Assembly (NCBI GenBank): GCA_050694055.1
Contig: JBOGWX010000123.1
Span: forward strand, 1-26,092
Source of the DNA: WHSV01 sp050694055
GTDB taxonomy: Bacteria; Actinomycetota; CADDZG01; WHSQ01
Length of the DNA: 26,092 nt
Direction of reading: 5' to 3'
Each line of letters opens with the position of its first letter. Position 1 is the first letter of the stretch. The position numbers and the translations under genes are program-made. Below are positions 12,627-20,598 of the stretch, piece after piece. Under the pieces are notes generated by a model. That model ran no database searches. It saw only the letters and a list, made by a program, of their open reading frames with translations, and was not told the origin of the DNA.

Positions 12627-13664
12627 ATGCACCCGGGCAGTCAGTTCTCGTGGGGTCACTCGATCTCGAAGCTGATGAAGGGAGACTCCCTCACCGAGCG
12701 CGAGAGCTCGGACGCCATGATCGAGATCATGGAGGGGGCGGCGACGCCGGCTCAGATCGCGGGTTTTGTGGTCGCGCTGCGCACCAAGGGCGAGTCGGTG
12801 GACGAGATCGCCGGTCTCGTGCGCACGATGCGCTCCTACGGCCGCAGGGTCGAGGTCGCCGGCGAGCTCCTCGACACCTGTGGAACCGGCGGCGACAGGA
12901 CCGGGACGTTCAACGTCTCGACCGCGGCCGCCATCGTGTGCGCCGGCGCCGGCGCGAAGGTCGCCAAGCACGGAAACCGGGCGGCGTCGTCGCGCTGTGG
13001 GAGTGCCGACGTGCTCGAGGCGCTGGGCGTCGTAATCGATCTGCCACCCGACGGAGTGGCGGCCTGTATCGAGAAGGCCGGGATCGGGTTCTGCTTCGCG
13101 CCGGTCTTCCATCCGGCCATGCGCCACGCGGCGACACCACGGCGCGAGCTCGGCGTCGCCACGATCTTCAACTTCCTCGGCCCCCTCACGAACCCGGCCG
13201 GCGCGACCCATCAGGCCCTCGGGGTCGCGGATCCTCGCATGATCGACAAGATGGTCTCGACTCTGGGGCGACTGGGAAGCGCGCGCGTGCTCGCCTTCCA
13301 CGGCGATCAGGGACTCGACGAGCTCGCCACCTCGGGCCGGTCCGACGTCGTCGAGCTGCGCGCCGGCGAGCTTTATCGCTGGACCATCGATCCGGCCGAG
13401 CTGGGCCTCGCGCGCGCATCCCTCGATGCGGTCTCGGGAGGGACGGCCCAGGAGAACGCGGCCCACATCCGAGCGGTTCTGTCCGGCGAGGGGGGGCCGA
13501 GGCGCGACATCGTGCTGCTCAACGCCGCAGCCGGACTCGTGGCGGCGGAGTCGGACGACGACATGCCGGGCGGTCTCGAGCGGGCGGCTCGTGCGGTCGA
13601 CTCGGGCGACGCGGCCGGCACCCTCGAGCTACTGGTCGAAACGTCGCGGTCACTTCACGCGTGA
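12627..13664 (+). CDS. trpD: Anthranilate phosphoribosyltransferase
   Basis: A 345-residue TrpD, which joins anthranilate to phosphoribosyl diphosphate in the second step of tryptophan synthesis. Family motifs appear in order: the N-terminal helical dimer domain (TERESSDAMIEIMEGAATPAQIAGFVVAL), the PRPP-binding CGTGGD (85-90), NVSTA (96-100), KHGNRAASS (114-122), SADVLEALG (126-134), the anthranilate-binding region HPAMRHAATPRRELG, FNFLGPLTNPA (181-191) and the Mg-binding DE at 231-232. Everything needed for activity is present. No other trp gene lies in the window, so the pathway is scattered. ATG 12627 is right behind a -10-like sequence, suggesting a leaderless mRNA. A CADD-like gene follows after 46 bases. 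Confidence 0.95.
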   Translation: MHPGSQFSWGHSISKLMKGDSLTERESSDAMIEIMEGAATPAQIAGFVVALRTKGESVDEIAGLVRTMRSYGRRVEVAGELLDTCGTGGDRTGTFNVSTAAAIVCAGAGAKVAKHGNRAASSRCGSADVLEALGVVIDLPPDGVAACIEKAGIGFCFAPVFHPAMRHAATPRRELGVATIFNFLGPLTNPAGATHQALGVADPRMIDKMVSTLGRLGSARVLAFHGDQGLDELATSGRSDVVELRAGELYRWTIDPAELGLARASLDAVSGGTAQENAAHIRAVLSGEGGPRRDIVLLNAAAGLVAAESDDDMPGGLERAARAVDSGDAAGTLELLVETSRSLHA

Positions 13665-13710
13665 TCGGCTTGCTAAGGTCTCTGCTTCCAGTCCTGCGCG
13701 GGAGGTACAG

Positions 13711-14376
13711 ATGACCACCAGCATCACCGAACGGCTCGAGCGGGCGACGGCGGGGCGCAGGCTCCTCGATCACCCCTTCTACCGGGCGTGGGCGGCCGGC
13801 GAGTTGACCACCGGCGATCTCGCCTTTTACTCCACTCAGTACTGGCGGCAGGTCGAGACCTTCCCGGCCTACCTGCGCGCGCTCTCCGGTCGTCTCCCCA
13901 CCTCGGAGGCGAGACGGACCCTCGAGGCCAACCTCGCCGACGAAGTCGAAGGCGACCACGCCGGGCTGTGGCAGGCCTTCGCCGAGGGGCTCGGACGGAG
14001 TGGCTCGGAGCTCGATGCCGCCGACATCGAGCCCGAGACGGCGGCGTGCGTGAAGGCGTTCACCGAGGGCACCAGAGATCGTGCGGTCCCCTTCGGGCTC
14101 GGGATGCTCTACGGCTACGAATCGCAGACCCCCGAGGTGGCCGCGACCAAGGTAGAGGGCCTGCGATCTTTCTACGGGATGGACGGCGCGACCAACGAGT
14201 ACTTCGTGCTGCACGGCGAGCTGGACGTCGAGCACTCGCGCGCGCTCGCCGGTGTGATCACCGAGGTCGCCGGCGACGACCGGAGCGTTGCCGAAGCCGA
14301 GGCCGGAGCACGCGCGGGGGCCGAGGCCATCTGGACTCTGCTCGACGGCGTCGAAAGGGTGCGCACGACCAGCTAG
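13711..14376 (+). CDS. CADD/PqqC-like diiron oxygenase-fold protein, possible p-aminobenzoate synthase
   Basis: A 221-residue all-helical protein of the TENA/PqqC/heme-oxygenase-like superfamily, closest in pattern to Chlamydia CADD. Likely iron ligands are E78 and H83 (ADEVEGDHAGLW), E137 (YGYESQTPE), then H168-x3-D172-x2-H175 (VLHGELDVEHS). A Lys follows E137 by ten residues (K147, EVAATKVEGL) and a Tyr sits in HPFYRAW (Y24); in CADD an equivalent Lys and Tyr take part in making p-aminobenzoate from the enzyme's own tyrosine. I recall those CADD residues from the literature and have not aligned them. The start at ATG 13711 is fixed by GGAGG eight bases before. Behind trpD it may serve folate supply. 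Alternatives are a PqqC-like oxidase (no pqq genes here) or another diiron enzyme. Confidence 0.72.
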   Translation: MTTSITERLERATAGRRLLDHPFYRAWAAGELTTGDLAFYSTQYWRQVETFPAYLRALSGRLPTSEARRTLEANLADEVEGDHAGLWQAFAEGLGRSGSELDAADIEPETAACVKAFTEGTRDRAVPFGLGMLYGYESQTPEVAATKVEGLRSFYGMDGATNEYFVLHGELDVEHSRALAGVITEVAGDDRSVAEAEAGARAGAEAIWTLLDGVERVRTTS

Positions 14377-16025
14377 AGCTCTTCCTCGCGTTTAGCGCGC
14401 ACCGAGAAGCGATCGTCGAAGCGCGCGCCGACCGGCAACGACCATCCCTGCGAGGCGTGCAGTAGCGTGATCGAGCGCGCGTTGCGGTTGAGCCACGAGC
14501 TGATGACGCGCGCCTCGCGCCGTTCCGAGGTGGTCATCCACGACCGAGGCTCTGCACTCTCGCCGCCGACCGCCTGCAGTCGCGCCACGGTCGTAGCCGC
14601 TCCGTCGCCGCCGACGTCGAGCGCTGCCGCGAGGTGACCCCGGCGGATGAGCACGGCGCGCCCGCCCGCCGCGACCACGAGGTCGCCCGCAGCTATCAGC
14701 GCCACTGCTTGCAGATGCTGCGCGAGAGAACTTTCGAACACCGCGGCGCGGCGTCGAAGTTCCGCGGCCTCTTCGAAACGCTCGCCTCCCGCGAGTCGGC
14801 GCATCCGCTCGTGCAGGGGATCGAGGATCAGTGTGGGCGACGACACGAACCCGGTGGCCATGCGAGCGATCTCGCGGCGATGCGCGCGCGGGTCTATGCC
14901 GTGGCACGCGTTCATCTGCGAGAAGGCGCATCCGCGGCAGCGAGCCGGGTCGTTGCAGCGATGCACGGGTCCCGAGTCGCGCAGTGTCTCGATCAGGCCC
15001 CGCACCATCCTCGAGGAGTAGGGACCGACGTAGAGGCTCCCGTCTTCCTTGGGGACTCGTGCTGCAGAGACGCGCGGCGTTCGTGCCCGCAGCGACAGCT
15101 TGAGATACCACGCGCCCGCTCGTTTGCCGGCCCGGTTGTAAGGCGGTGTCTCTGCGGCGATCGCACGCGCCTCTGCAACTTCGGCCTCGAGCATGGTGGC
15201 GTGCTCGTCCCACACGACTTTCTGGGTCTCTCGTAACAGGCTGCGCATTCGAGCACGTTGATCCCCGTAGAAGTACGAGCGGACGCGCGCACGCAGGTCC
15301 GACGCCTTGCCCACGTAGAGCGTCTCGCCGGAGTGTCCGAGGAAGCGGTAGACGCCCATCGAGGACGGGACCTCGTCCGCCAGAGTGATCTTGGCGAACG
15401 TGCCGTCCATCTTGGTGAACGAGGCCGACAGTAGATCCTCGAGCGTCGTCACTCCGAAGCCCGCGAGTCGTTCGATCAGGTTGTGCAGGACATCGGTCGT
15501 GGCCAGCGCATCGGTCAGCGCCCGGTGACTGGGCTTGTGAGGACAGCGGAAGTGCCGGGCGAGCGTCTCCAACTTGCGGTTGGGCACCTCTCCTGCGAGG
15601 ACTCGGCGGGCGAGTCCGGCCGTGTCCACGATCCTGTGGGCGAGCGCCTCGTAACCGAGCCGGGTGCACGCGGCGTTGAGGAAACCCACGTCGAAGTGCG
15701 CATTGTGGGCCACGAGCACCGTGCCTACCGCGAACTCGAGGAAGGTCGGAAGCACCGCATCGAGGGATGGTGCATCCACCAGCATGTCGTCGGTGATGCC
15801 CGTCAACAGCCGGACGAACGCCGGGACCGCGACCCCCGGGTGGACCAGCGTCTGCAGGGTTCCCTCGAGCTCGCCGCGCCGAACTTTCACGGCTCCGATC
15901 TCCGTTATGGCGTGGCGCTCGGGTGAGCCACCGGTCGTCTCGAGGTCGACGACGCAGAAGGTCACCTCGGACAGCGGCGTGCCGAGGTCCTCGAAGCTTC
16001 GCTGAGCGCCGGTGAGACCCCCCAT
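14373..16025 (-). CDS. DEDDh exonuclease fused to GIY-YIG (UvrC/Cho-like) nuclease
   Basis: A 550-residue two-nuclease protein. Residues about 20-190 form a DnaQ-type 3'-5' exonuclease with a complete DEDDh set: D27 and E29 (VVDLETTGG), D112 (HNAHFDVGFL), H167 and D172 (SHRALTDAL). From about 215 a GIY-YIG domain follows (GVYRFLGHSGETLYVGKASD, RARVRSYF; likely metal-binding Glu near 280), then a Cys cluster (CNDPARCRGCAFSQMNAC) and a UvrB-interaction-like stretch (ERFEEAAELRRRAAVFES). This matches the actinobacterial Rv2191 type and resembles E. coli Cho, the damage-induced second UvrC-like incision nuclease. ATG 16025 is chosen over 16064 because promoter and LexA box lie between them. It is predicted to be SOS-induced and leaderless. 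Its TAG shares CTAG with the convergent CADD-like gene. Confidence 0.9.
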   Translation of the reverse strand: MGGLTGAQRSFEDLGTPLSEVTFCVVDLETTGGSPERHAITEIGAVKVRRGELEGTLQTLVHPGVAVPAFVRLLTGITDDMLVDAPSLDAVLPTFLEFAVGTVLVAHNAHFDVGFLNAACTRLGYEALAHRIVDTAGLARRVLAGEVPNRKLETLARHFRCPHKPSHRALTDALATTDVLHNLIERLAGFGVTTLEDLLSASFTKMDGTFAKITLADEVPSSMGVYRFLGHSGETLYVGKASDLRARVRSYFYGDQRARMRSLLRETQKVVWDEHATMLEAEVAEARAIAAETPPYNRAGKRAGAWYLKLSLRARTPRVSAARVPKEDGSLYVGPYSSRMVRGLIETLRDSGPVHRCNDPARCRGCAFSQMNACHGIDPRAHRREIARMATGFVSSPTLILDPLHERMRRLAGGERFEEAAELRRRAAVFESSLAQHLQAVALIAAGDLVVAAGGRAVLIRRGHLAAALDVGGDGAATTVARLQAVGGESAEPRSWMTTSERREARVISSWLNRNARSITLLHASQGWSLPVGARFDDRFSVRAKREEEL

Positions 16026-16031
16026 CGAGCC

Positions 16032-16060
16032 AACATACGAACATGTGTTCGATAGATCAA
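16032..16060 (-). promoter_or_regulatory. SOS promoter: LexA box within the spacer between -35 and -10
   Basis: Read on the minus strand: -35 TTGATC (16060-16055), a 17-base spacer (16054-16038), -10 TATGTT (16037-16032), then six bases to ATG 16025. The spacer ends in CGAACACATGTTCG (16051-16038), a perfect match to the actinobacterial/Bacillus LexA box CGAAC-N4-GTTCG. LexA bound there would cover the polymerase site. The spacing implies a transcript starting at or next to the ATG, with no leader. Confidence 0.85.
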
Positions 16061-16092
16061 GCACCCGCGTCCCGCTTTAGAGTTGCCGGGAC

Positions 16093-17880
16093 ATGGTCAG
16101 AGAAGCATCCGAGCGGATGGGCGGACACGCCACCGACGCCGAGCACGTCGCGGAACTGGAGCGGACCCTCGAGTCGCTGAGAGAGGATTCCGAGGTCGCG
16201 CACGTGCTCCTCGGGCTCTCGGGTGCACTTGCCGAGGTCCGCACCGTCGAGGAGACCCTCGAGAAAGGGGTCCGCATCGCCCGGGAGCTCTTCGGCGCGG
16301 GTAGTTGCTTCGCCGCCGTGTGGGACGGCGCTACCGGGCGCTTCCACATCGTGACGCGCTACGGCCACCGGCCTGGACCGGCGGAGACGATCGAGGGCCG
16401 GGGGGAGCCGCGCAGCCTGCCGCTGCTACTCGACGCCCTGAGCGGACGGCAGCCGATTCTGGTCGACGACGTCGAGAGCGACGACCGCATCCCCCTCGAG
16501 GAGGCGCACGGCCGTGCGCTGAAGGCCTACATCGGGATCCCTCTGCGCTGGGGACACGACTTCGGGGGCGTCGGCCTCGAGTTCTCCCAAGCGCAGCGCT
16601 TCGGGCCCCGGGAGACCGCGCTGGCGCGCGGGATCGCGCGCCAGATGGGCGTCGCGCTGGCCAACGCCCGGCGGTTCAACCTCCTGCAGTCGTTACGCGG
16701 GATCGGGTTGCGCGTGGGAAGCCCGCTGCAGCTGACCGCGGTGATCCGCGAGGTTGCCGCGGGTGCAATGGAGTTGCTGGGGGGTAGCGGAGCGCTGCTC
16801 TACTTCAAGGACGGCAACACGGGGGAGCTGATTGCGGCGGGTGGGGCCGGGATCGATCACGGCGTCTATGAGCTCTTGGGCCGGCTGGCGCCGGACGACG
16901 AGGCGTGGGCCGAGCTCTTCGCCGGAGGCACGACGACGGTCGGCGACCTGCGCTCTTATCTGGGCACCGACGAGGGCCCCCGGAGCGCGGTGGGGACGGT
17001 GATCTCCGGATCCGAGTCGGCGCTCCTAGGAGCTGTGATCGTGACCTTCGACCGGCTGGTTGCGCTCGGCCCCGACGAGGACCAGGCGCTGAGCGTCATG
17101 GTGGCCCAGGCGGCGTCGGCCATCGCCAACGCGCAACGCTACGAGCGCCAGCGCCGGGTTGCGCGCAGTCTGCAGGCGGGCTTGCTCAGCACCGACATGC
17201 CGAGCAGCGACAGCTTCGAGATCCACGCGACCTACGAGGCGGCGAGCAGCGAGGCGGACGTCGGTGGTGACTTCTACGACGCCTTCGATCTGACCGACGG
17301 AAGCGTAGCCATGGTCGTGGGCGACGTCTCGGGCAAGGGGGCCGAGGCGGCCGCTCACACCGCCATGGCCAAGTACATGCTGCGAGCGTTCTCGATGCGC
17401 AATCCGGGCCCCGAGTCGGTGCTGTTCCACCTGAACAACGCGCTGTGTCGAGGGCTTGCCGAAGACAAGTTCACGACGCTCTTCTATGCGGTCTACGACC
17501 CCCGGATGGGAACTCTCAGCTTTGCCAATGGTGGACATCCCAACCCGCTGCTCTACAGGGCCCGAACCACCGAGGTCGAGAGCGTCCGGGCGGAGGGCGG
17601 CATCCTCGGCGCCTTCGAGAATCAGCGGTTCGGCCAAGCCAAGGCCGACCTCTACTCGGGTGACGTGGTCGTCTCCTACACCGACGGCCTGATCGAGACG
17701 CGCGCCGACGACGGTGAGCTCTACGGGACCGAGCGCGTGGCCGAATCGTTGAGGCGGCACGCGGGCGTGCCGGCAGATCAAATGACGCGCGCCATCTACC
17801 AGGACGCGCACAGGTTCGGATCAGTCACCGACGACACGGTGGTGTTCGCGCTCGTGATGACGAAGGACGATGGTGTATGA
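16093..17880 (+). CDS. GAF-GAF-PP2C (SpoIIE/RsbU-type) serine phosphatase
   Basis: A 595-residue soluble protein with two GAF sensor domains (about 33-195 and 205-348) and a PP2C SpoIIE-type phosphatase domain (about 375-590). The linker helix RQRRVARSLQAGLLS (353-366) leads into the catalytic part: ADVGGDFYD (388-396), VVGDVSGKGAEAA (408-420), FANGGHPNPLLY (478-489), VSYTDGLIE (527-535) and TDDTVV (579-584), so the metal-binding Asp residues are kept. Such enzymes dephosphorylate anti-anti-sigma factors (SpoIIAA/RsbV type) in partner-switching control of sigma factors. No STAS or anti-sigma kinase gene is in the window. No kinase-like HATPase domain is fused. A -10-like TAGAGT lies nine bases before ATG 16093, and no strong ribosome binding site is present. 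The next gene overlaps its stop (ATGA). Confidence 0.9.
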   Translation: MVREASERMGGHATDAEHVAELERTLESLREDSEVAHVLLGLSGALAEVRTVEETLEKGVRIARELFGAGSCFAAVWDGATGRFHIVTRYGHRPGPAETIEGRGEPRSLPLLLDALSGRQPILVDDVESDDRIPLEEAHGRALKAYIGIPLRWGHDFGGVGLEFSQAQRFGPRETALARGIARQMGVALANARRFNLLQSLRGIGLRVGSPLQLTAVIREVAAGAMELLGGSGALLYFKDGNTGELIAAGGAGIDHGVYELLGRLAPDDEAWAELFAGGTTTVGDLRSYLGTDEGPRSAVGTVISGSESALLGAVIVTFDRLVALGPDEDQALSVMVAQAASAIANAQRYERQRRVARSLQAGLLSTDMPSSDSFEIHATYEAASSEADVGGDFYDAFDLTDGSVAMVVGDVSGKGAEAAAHTAMAKYMLRAFSMRNPGPESVLFHLNNALCRGLAEDKFTTLFYAVYDPRMGTLSFANGGHPNPLLYRARTTEVESVRAEGGILGAFENQRFGQAKADLYSGDVVVSYTDGLIETRADDGELYGTERVAESLRRHAGVPADQMTRAIYQDAHRFGSVTDDTVVFALVMTKDDGV

Positions 17881-18092
17881 GCTATCGCTGCGAGGCGTGC
17901 GGGAACAAGACTCGCTTTGACGTCTACGAGACCAAACGGCTTCGAGCCTTTCACCACTATTCCCTGGGCGGGGAACTCACCGTCGAAGAGGAAGAAGTGC
18001 TGGAGGGCCACATCGACAAGGTGATCTGCCGGTGGTGCGGTGCCTCCGACGCAGTAAGCCGCGTCGGCGCGTCGGAAACCACCGGACGGTGA
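17877..18092 (+). CDS. Small zinc-ribbon protein, unknown function
   Basis: A 71-residue protein starting at an ATG that overlaps the phosphatase stop as ATGA. Two cysteine pairs, C5-x2-C8 (YRCEACGNKTRFD) and C51-x2-C54 (VICRWCGAS), likely bind one zinc. Between them runs RAFHHYSLGGELTVEEEEVLEGHID. The pattern recalls small cytoplasmic zinc-ribbon proteins that regulate or escort a partner. I cannot name a family. Coupling to the phosphatase upstream and, by GTGA, to the CoA-transferase-fold gene downstream suggests all three are made together. Confidence 0.75.
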   Translation: MSYRCEACGNKTRFDVYETKRLRAFHHYSLGGELTVEEEEVLEGHIDKVICRWCGASDAVSRVGASETTGR

Positions 18093-19267
18093 GCGGCCCC
18101 CTCGAAGGCATCAAGGTCCTCGATCTCACCCGCCTGCTTCCCGGTGGCTACGCAACCCTGCTGATGGCGGACCTGGGCGCCGACGTGGTCAAGGTCGAGC
18201 AGCCCGAGAAAGGTGACTACATTCGGTGGTCGCCACCCATGGTGGGCGAGCACTCCGCTGCGCACATCGCCCTGAACCGCAACAAGCGTTCGATGACGAT
18301 AAACCTCAAGAGTCCCGGGGGCCGGGACCTTCTGGGGCGCCTCGTCGAGGGCTTCGACGTGATCATCGAGTCGTTTCGGCCCGGGGTGATGGTGCGCCTC
18401 GGGGTCGGCTACGAGGTCTTGAGCGAGCGCAACCCCAAGCTGGTGTACTGCGCCGTCTCCGGTTACGGGCAGGACGGCCCGCGCTCGGGGGCGGCGGGGC
18501 ACGACGTCAATTACATCGGCTACGCGGGGCTTCTGTCGGTCATCGGAGCGGAGGGTGAGCGGCCGGTGATTCCCGGGGTCCAGATCGGAGATCTTGCCGG
18601 CGGCGGGATGGCGGCGGTCATCGCCGTGCTGGCGGCGCTGGTGCGGCGCGGCGTCACCGGGCGCGGCGACTTCTGCGACATCTCCATGATGGACGGCGCG
18701 GTGTCGTGGTTGTCGATCCACGCGGCGGAGTTCTTCGCCGCGGGGCGCGCACCACAGCGAGAGCTGATGACGCTCTCGGGTGCCTTCCCGTGCTACCGCA
18801 TCTATCCCGCGGCCGACGGGTGGCTCACGGTCGGAGCACTCGAACCACAGTTCTGGGCGTCGCTGTGCGCCGCGATCGATCGTCGCGATCTGCTCGATGA
18901 CGCGTTCGCAAGCGGATCACGGCGTCGCGAGGTGCTGGCGGAGCTCGAAGAGCTGTTTGCCACCAAGACCCGGGCCGAATGGATGGCTCACTTCGACGGA
19001 GCCGACGTGTGCGTCGGCCCGGTCAACGACTTCGAAGAAGCCTTCGCGGACGAGCAGATAGGTCACCGTGGAATGGTGGTCGAGGCGGAGGTTCCCGGGG
19101 CCGGCGCAGTAAGACACGTCGGCAACCCGATCAAAGTGGGATCGAAGCCGTCCTCGCTCGTGCGTCGTCCGCCGCCCGGCTTGGGGGAGCACACGGACGA
19201 GATCCTCGCGGAGGCCGGCCTCGACGAGGCGGACCGCAGCGCCCTGCGTGCCGCCGCAGCCCTGTAG
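18089..19267 (+). CDS. Class III CoA-transferase-fold protein, alpha-methylacyl-CoA racemase-like
   Basis: A 392-residue CaiB/BaiF (class III CoA transferase) protein. It starts at GTG 18089, overlapping the previous stop as GTGA, with the family N-terminus GPLEGIKVLDLTRLLPGGYAT. Other marks are LGADVVKVEQPEKGD, LNRNKRSMTINLKSPGG, ESFRPGVMVRLG and SGYGQDGP. The racemase (AMACR/MCR) catalytic set appears at matching spacing: H138 (AGHDVNYIGYAG), D168 (QIGDLAGGG) and E252 (VGALEPQFW), compared with H126, D156 and E241 of the mycobacterial enzyme as I recall them. This favours interconversion of (2R)- and (2S)-methylacyl-CoA, needed for breakdown of branched or sterol-type chains, over true CoA transfer, though the latter cannot be excluded. 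The NYN-domain gene starts two bases after its stop. Confidence 0.85.
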   Translation: MSGPLEGIKVLDLTRLLPGGYATLLMADLGADVVKVEQPEKGDYIRWSPPMVGEHSAAHIALNRNKRSMTINLKSPGGRDLLGRLVEGFDVIIESFRPGVMVRLGVGYEVLSERNPKLVYCAVSGYGQDGPRSGAAGHDVNYIGYAGLLSVIGAEGERPVIPGVQIGDLAGGGMAAVIAVLAALVRRGVTGRGDFCDISMMDGAVSWLSIHAAEFFAAGRAPQRELMTLSGAFPCYRIYPAADGWLTVGALEPQFWASLCAAIDRRDLLDDAFASGSRRREVLAELEELFATKTRAEWMAHFDGADVCVGPVNDFEEAFADEQIGHRGMVVEAEVPGAGAVRHVGNPIKVGSKPSSLVRRPPPGLGEHTDEILAEAGLDEADRSALRAAAAL

Positions 19268-19269
19268 CG

Positions 19270-20463
19270 ATGTCTCTTCCCGAGGACATCCGCGCGGCCC
19301 TGGTGGAGGCCGTCGGGGCCTATGTTCGGCGAGCCTCGGCGCAGGACCTTCCCAAGAACCTGCGACGCTTCCAGGGCTTTCGGCCTCGCTCGCTGGCCCG
19401 CCACTCCGAGGAGCTGTTGGAGCTGCTGGAGGACGAGATCCAGCGCAAGCTCTTCATTCAGGCCTTGGACGACGAGGTCGTTCGACTCTCCAAGCGCAAC
19501 GACGCGGTCGCGCGCGTGGCCCTCGAGCGCGCCGAGGACTGGGAATCGCGTCTGGCCGAGATGTCCGAGCTCCCGTCGGAGCCACGTCCCGCGCCACCGC
19601 GCGATTTCGAAGCTGAGCTCGCGCGCGAGCGTCGCAGGGTCAAGGGCGCGCGCGACGAGGCCCGCAAGGTCAAGGCCGCGGCGCGCTCCGAGCTCGAGCA
19701 CGCGGAGCGAAGAAACGAGGAAGTCGAGCGCCGGCTTGCCGCCGCCGAGGAGGAGCTGGGGCGAGCGAGGGCCCTACTCGAGGCTGCCGCGGCGGACGTC
19801 GATCGAGAGCGCGCCGCGTCGGAGCGCCGCGAGCGACGCCACGAGCGCGCGGTCGAAAAGACTCGAGCCACCGCCGAGGCCCAAAGAGCCGAAGCCAAGG
19901 AGCTCCGTAAGGAGGTCGCACGGCTGACCAGGGAGCTGGCCGCGTTACGGGCCCCCGCCAAGCGGCGCACGCGCCGGGCCGATTCCGTCGTGGAGCCGGC
20001 CGCGCCCCACGCGCGCACTCCTCTCCCGGTCCCGAAGGGGTTGTTCGCCGAGGCGCGCGAAACGCTTGACCTGTGGCTCAAGGAACCGCACGTGTCCCTG
20101 CTGATCGACGGCTACAACGTGTCCAAGACGCAGGGCGGCTTCGGCGACCTCAGCCTCGAGCATCAGCGCAACCGCCTGATCGACGAGGTCGATCGTCTCG
20201 CTCGAACGCGCCGGGTGCCCGCCACGGTCGTGTTCGATGGCGCGCAGATCGAGCCGGGAATCGTCCGGCGGGCGCGCCGTACGGTCGTGGTGGCCTACTC
20301 CCGCCCACCCGAGAGCGCGGACGACCACCTCGTGGCGCTGTTAGACGAACGACCTAACCACCCGGTGATAGTCGTCACCAACGACCGCGAGCTGCAGGAA
20401 CGTTGTGTGGCCCTCGGAGCCACCGTCGCCCGAGCAGAGCAATTGCTGTCGCTCATCCGCTGA
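19270..20463 (+). CDS. Coiled-coil NYN-domain (YacP/PIN-like) ribonuclease
   Basis: A 397-residue protein. Residues 1-75 form a helical domain (LPEDIRAALVEAVGAYVRRA, RHSEELLELLEDEIQRK), about 110-228 a long Arg/Glu-rich coiled coil, 229-255 a basic Pro-rich linker, and 270-397 an NYN nuclease domain of the YacP/Rae1 group. Acidic residues of the active site are D280 (LLIDGYNVSK), D323 (VVFDGAQIE), D351-D352 (ESADDHLVAL) and D372 (VVTNDRELQER). The B. subtilis member cuts mRNA on the ribosome; the long coiled coil here is an actinobacterial extension that may set its location or partner. ATG 19270 follows the racemase-like stop by two bases, so it is likely translated from the same transcript. 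The target RNA is unknown. Confidence 0.88.
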   Translation: MSLPEDIRAALVEAVGAYVRRASAQDLPKNLRRFQGFRPRSLARHSEELLELLEDEIQRKLFIQALDDEVVRLSKRNDAVARVALERAEDWESRLAEMSELPSEPRPAPPRDFEAELARERRRVKGARDEARKVKAAARSELEHAERRNEEVERRLAAAEEELGRARALLEAAAADVDRERAASERRERRHERAVEKTRATAEAQRAEAKELRKEVARLTRELAALRAPAKRRTRRADSVVEPAAPHARTPLPVPKGLFAEARETLDLWLKEPHVSLLIDGYNVSKTQGGFGDLSLEHQRNRLIDEVDRLARTRRVPATVVFDGAQIEPGIVRRARRTVVVAYSRPPESADDHLVALLDERPNHPVIVVTNDRELQERCVALGATVARAEQLLSLIR

Positions 20464-20468
20464 GGCCC

Positions 20469-20519
20469 CGGCCGTCACGGGATCGTTAGCGCGCCGTCAC
20501 AGGTCCGGCGCGTCGGCCG
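20469..20519 (+). promoter_or_regulatory. Repeats and hairpin between the NYN gene and fabI
   Basis: GCCGTCAC occurs twice (20471-20478 and 20493-20500), 22 bases apart, i.e. on the same face of the helix. CGCGCCG (20490-20496) pairs with CGGCGCG (20506-20512) around nine bases. The first is like a regulator site for fabI; the second could be a terminator for the NYN gene. Neither can be decided from sequence alone. Confidence 0.3.
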
Positions 20520-20598
20520 TGTGAAGCTAGAGGCGGCCAACGCGAGAAGACGTAGTCTGCCGGCGGTGGGTGGACGCCACGAGGAGGATGCGCTTCAC

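Noticed and set aside
14392..16044. A second, 550-residue minus-strand open frame over the exonuclease gene
   Set aside because: Arg/Gly/Pro-rich shadow with no motif; the other frame has complete DEDDh and GIY-YIG motifs.
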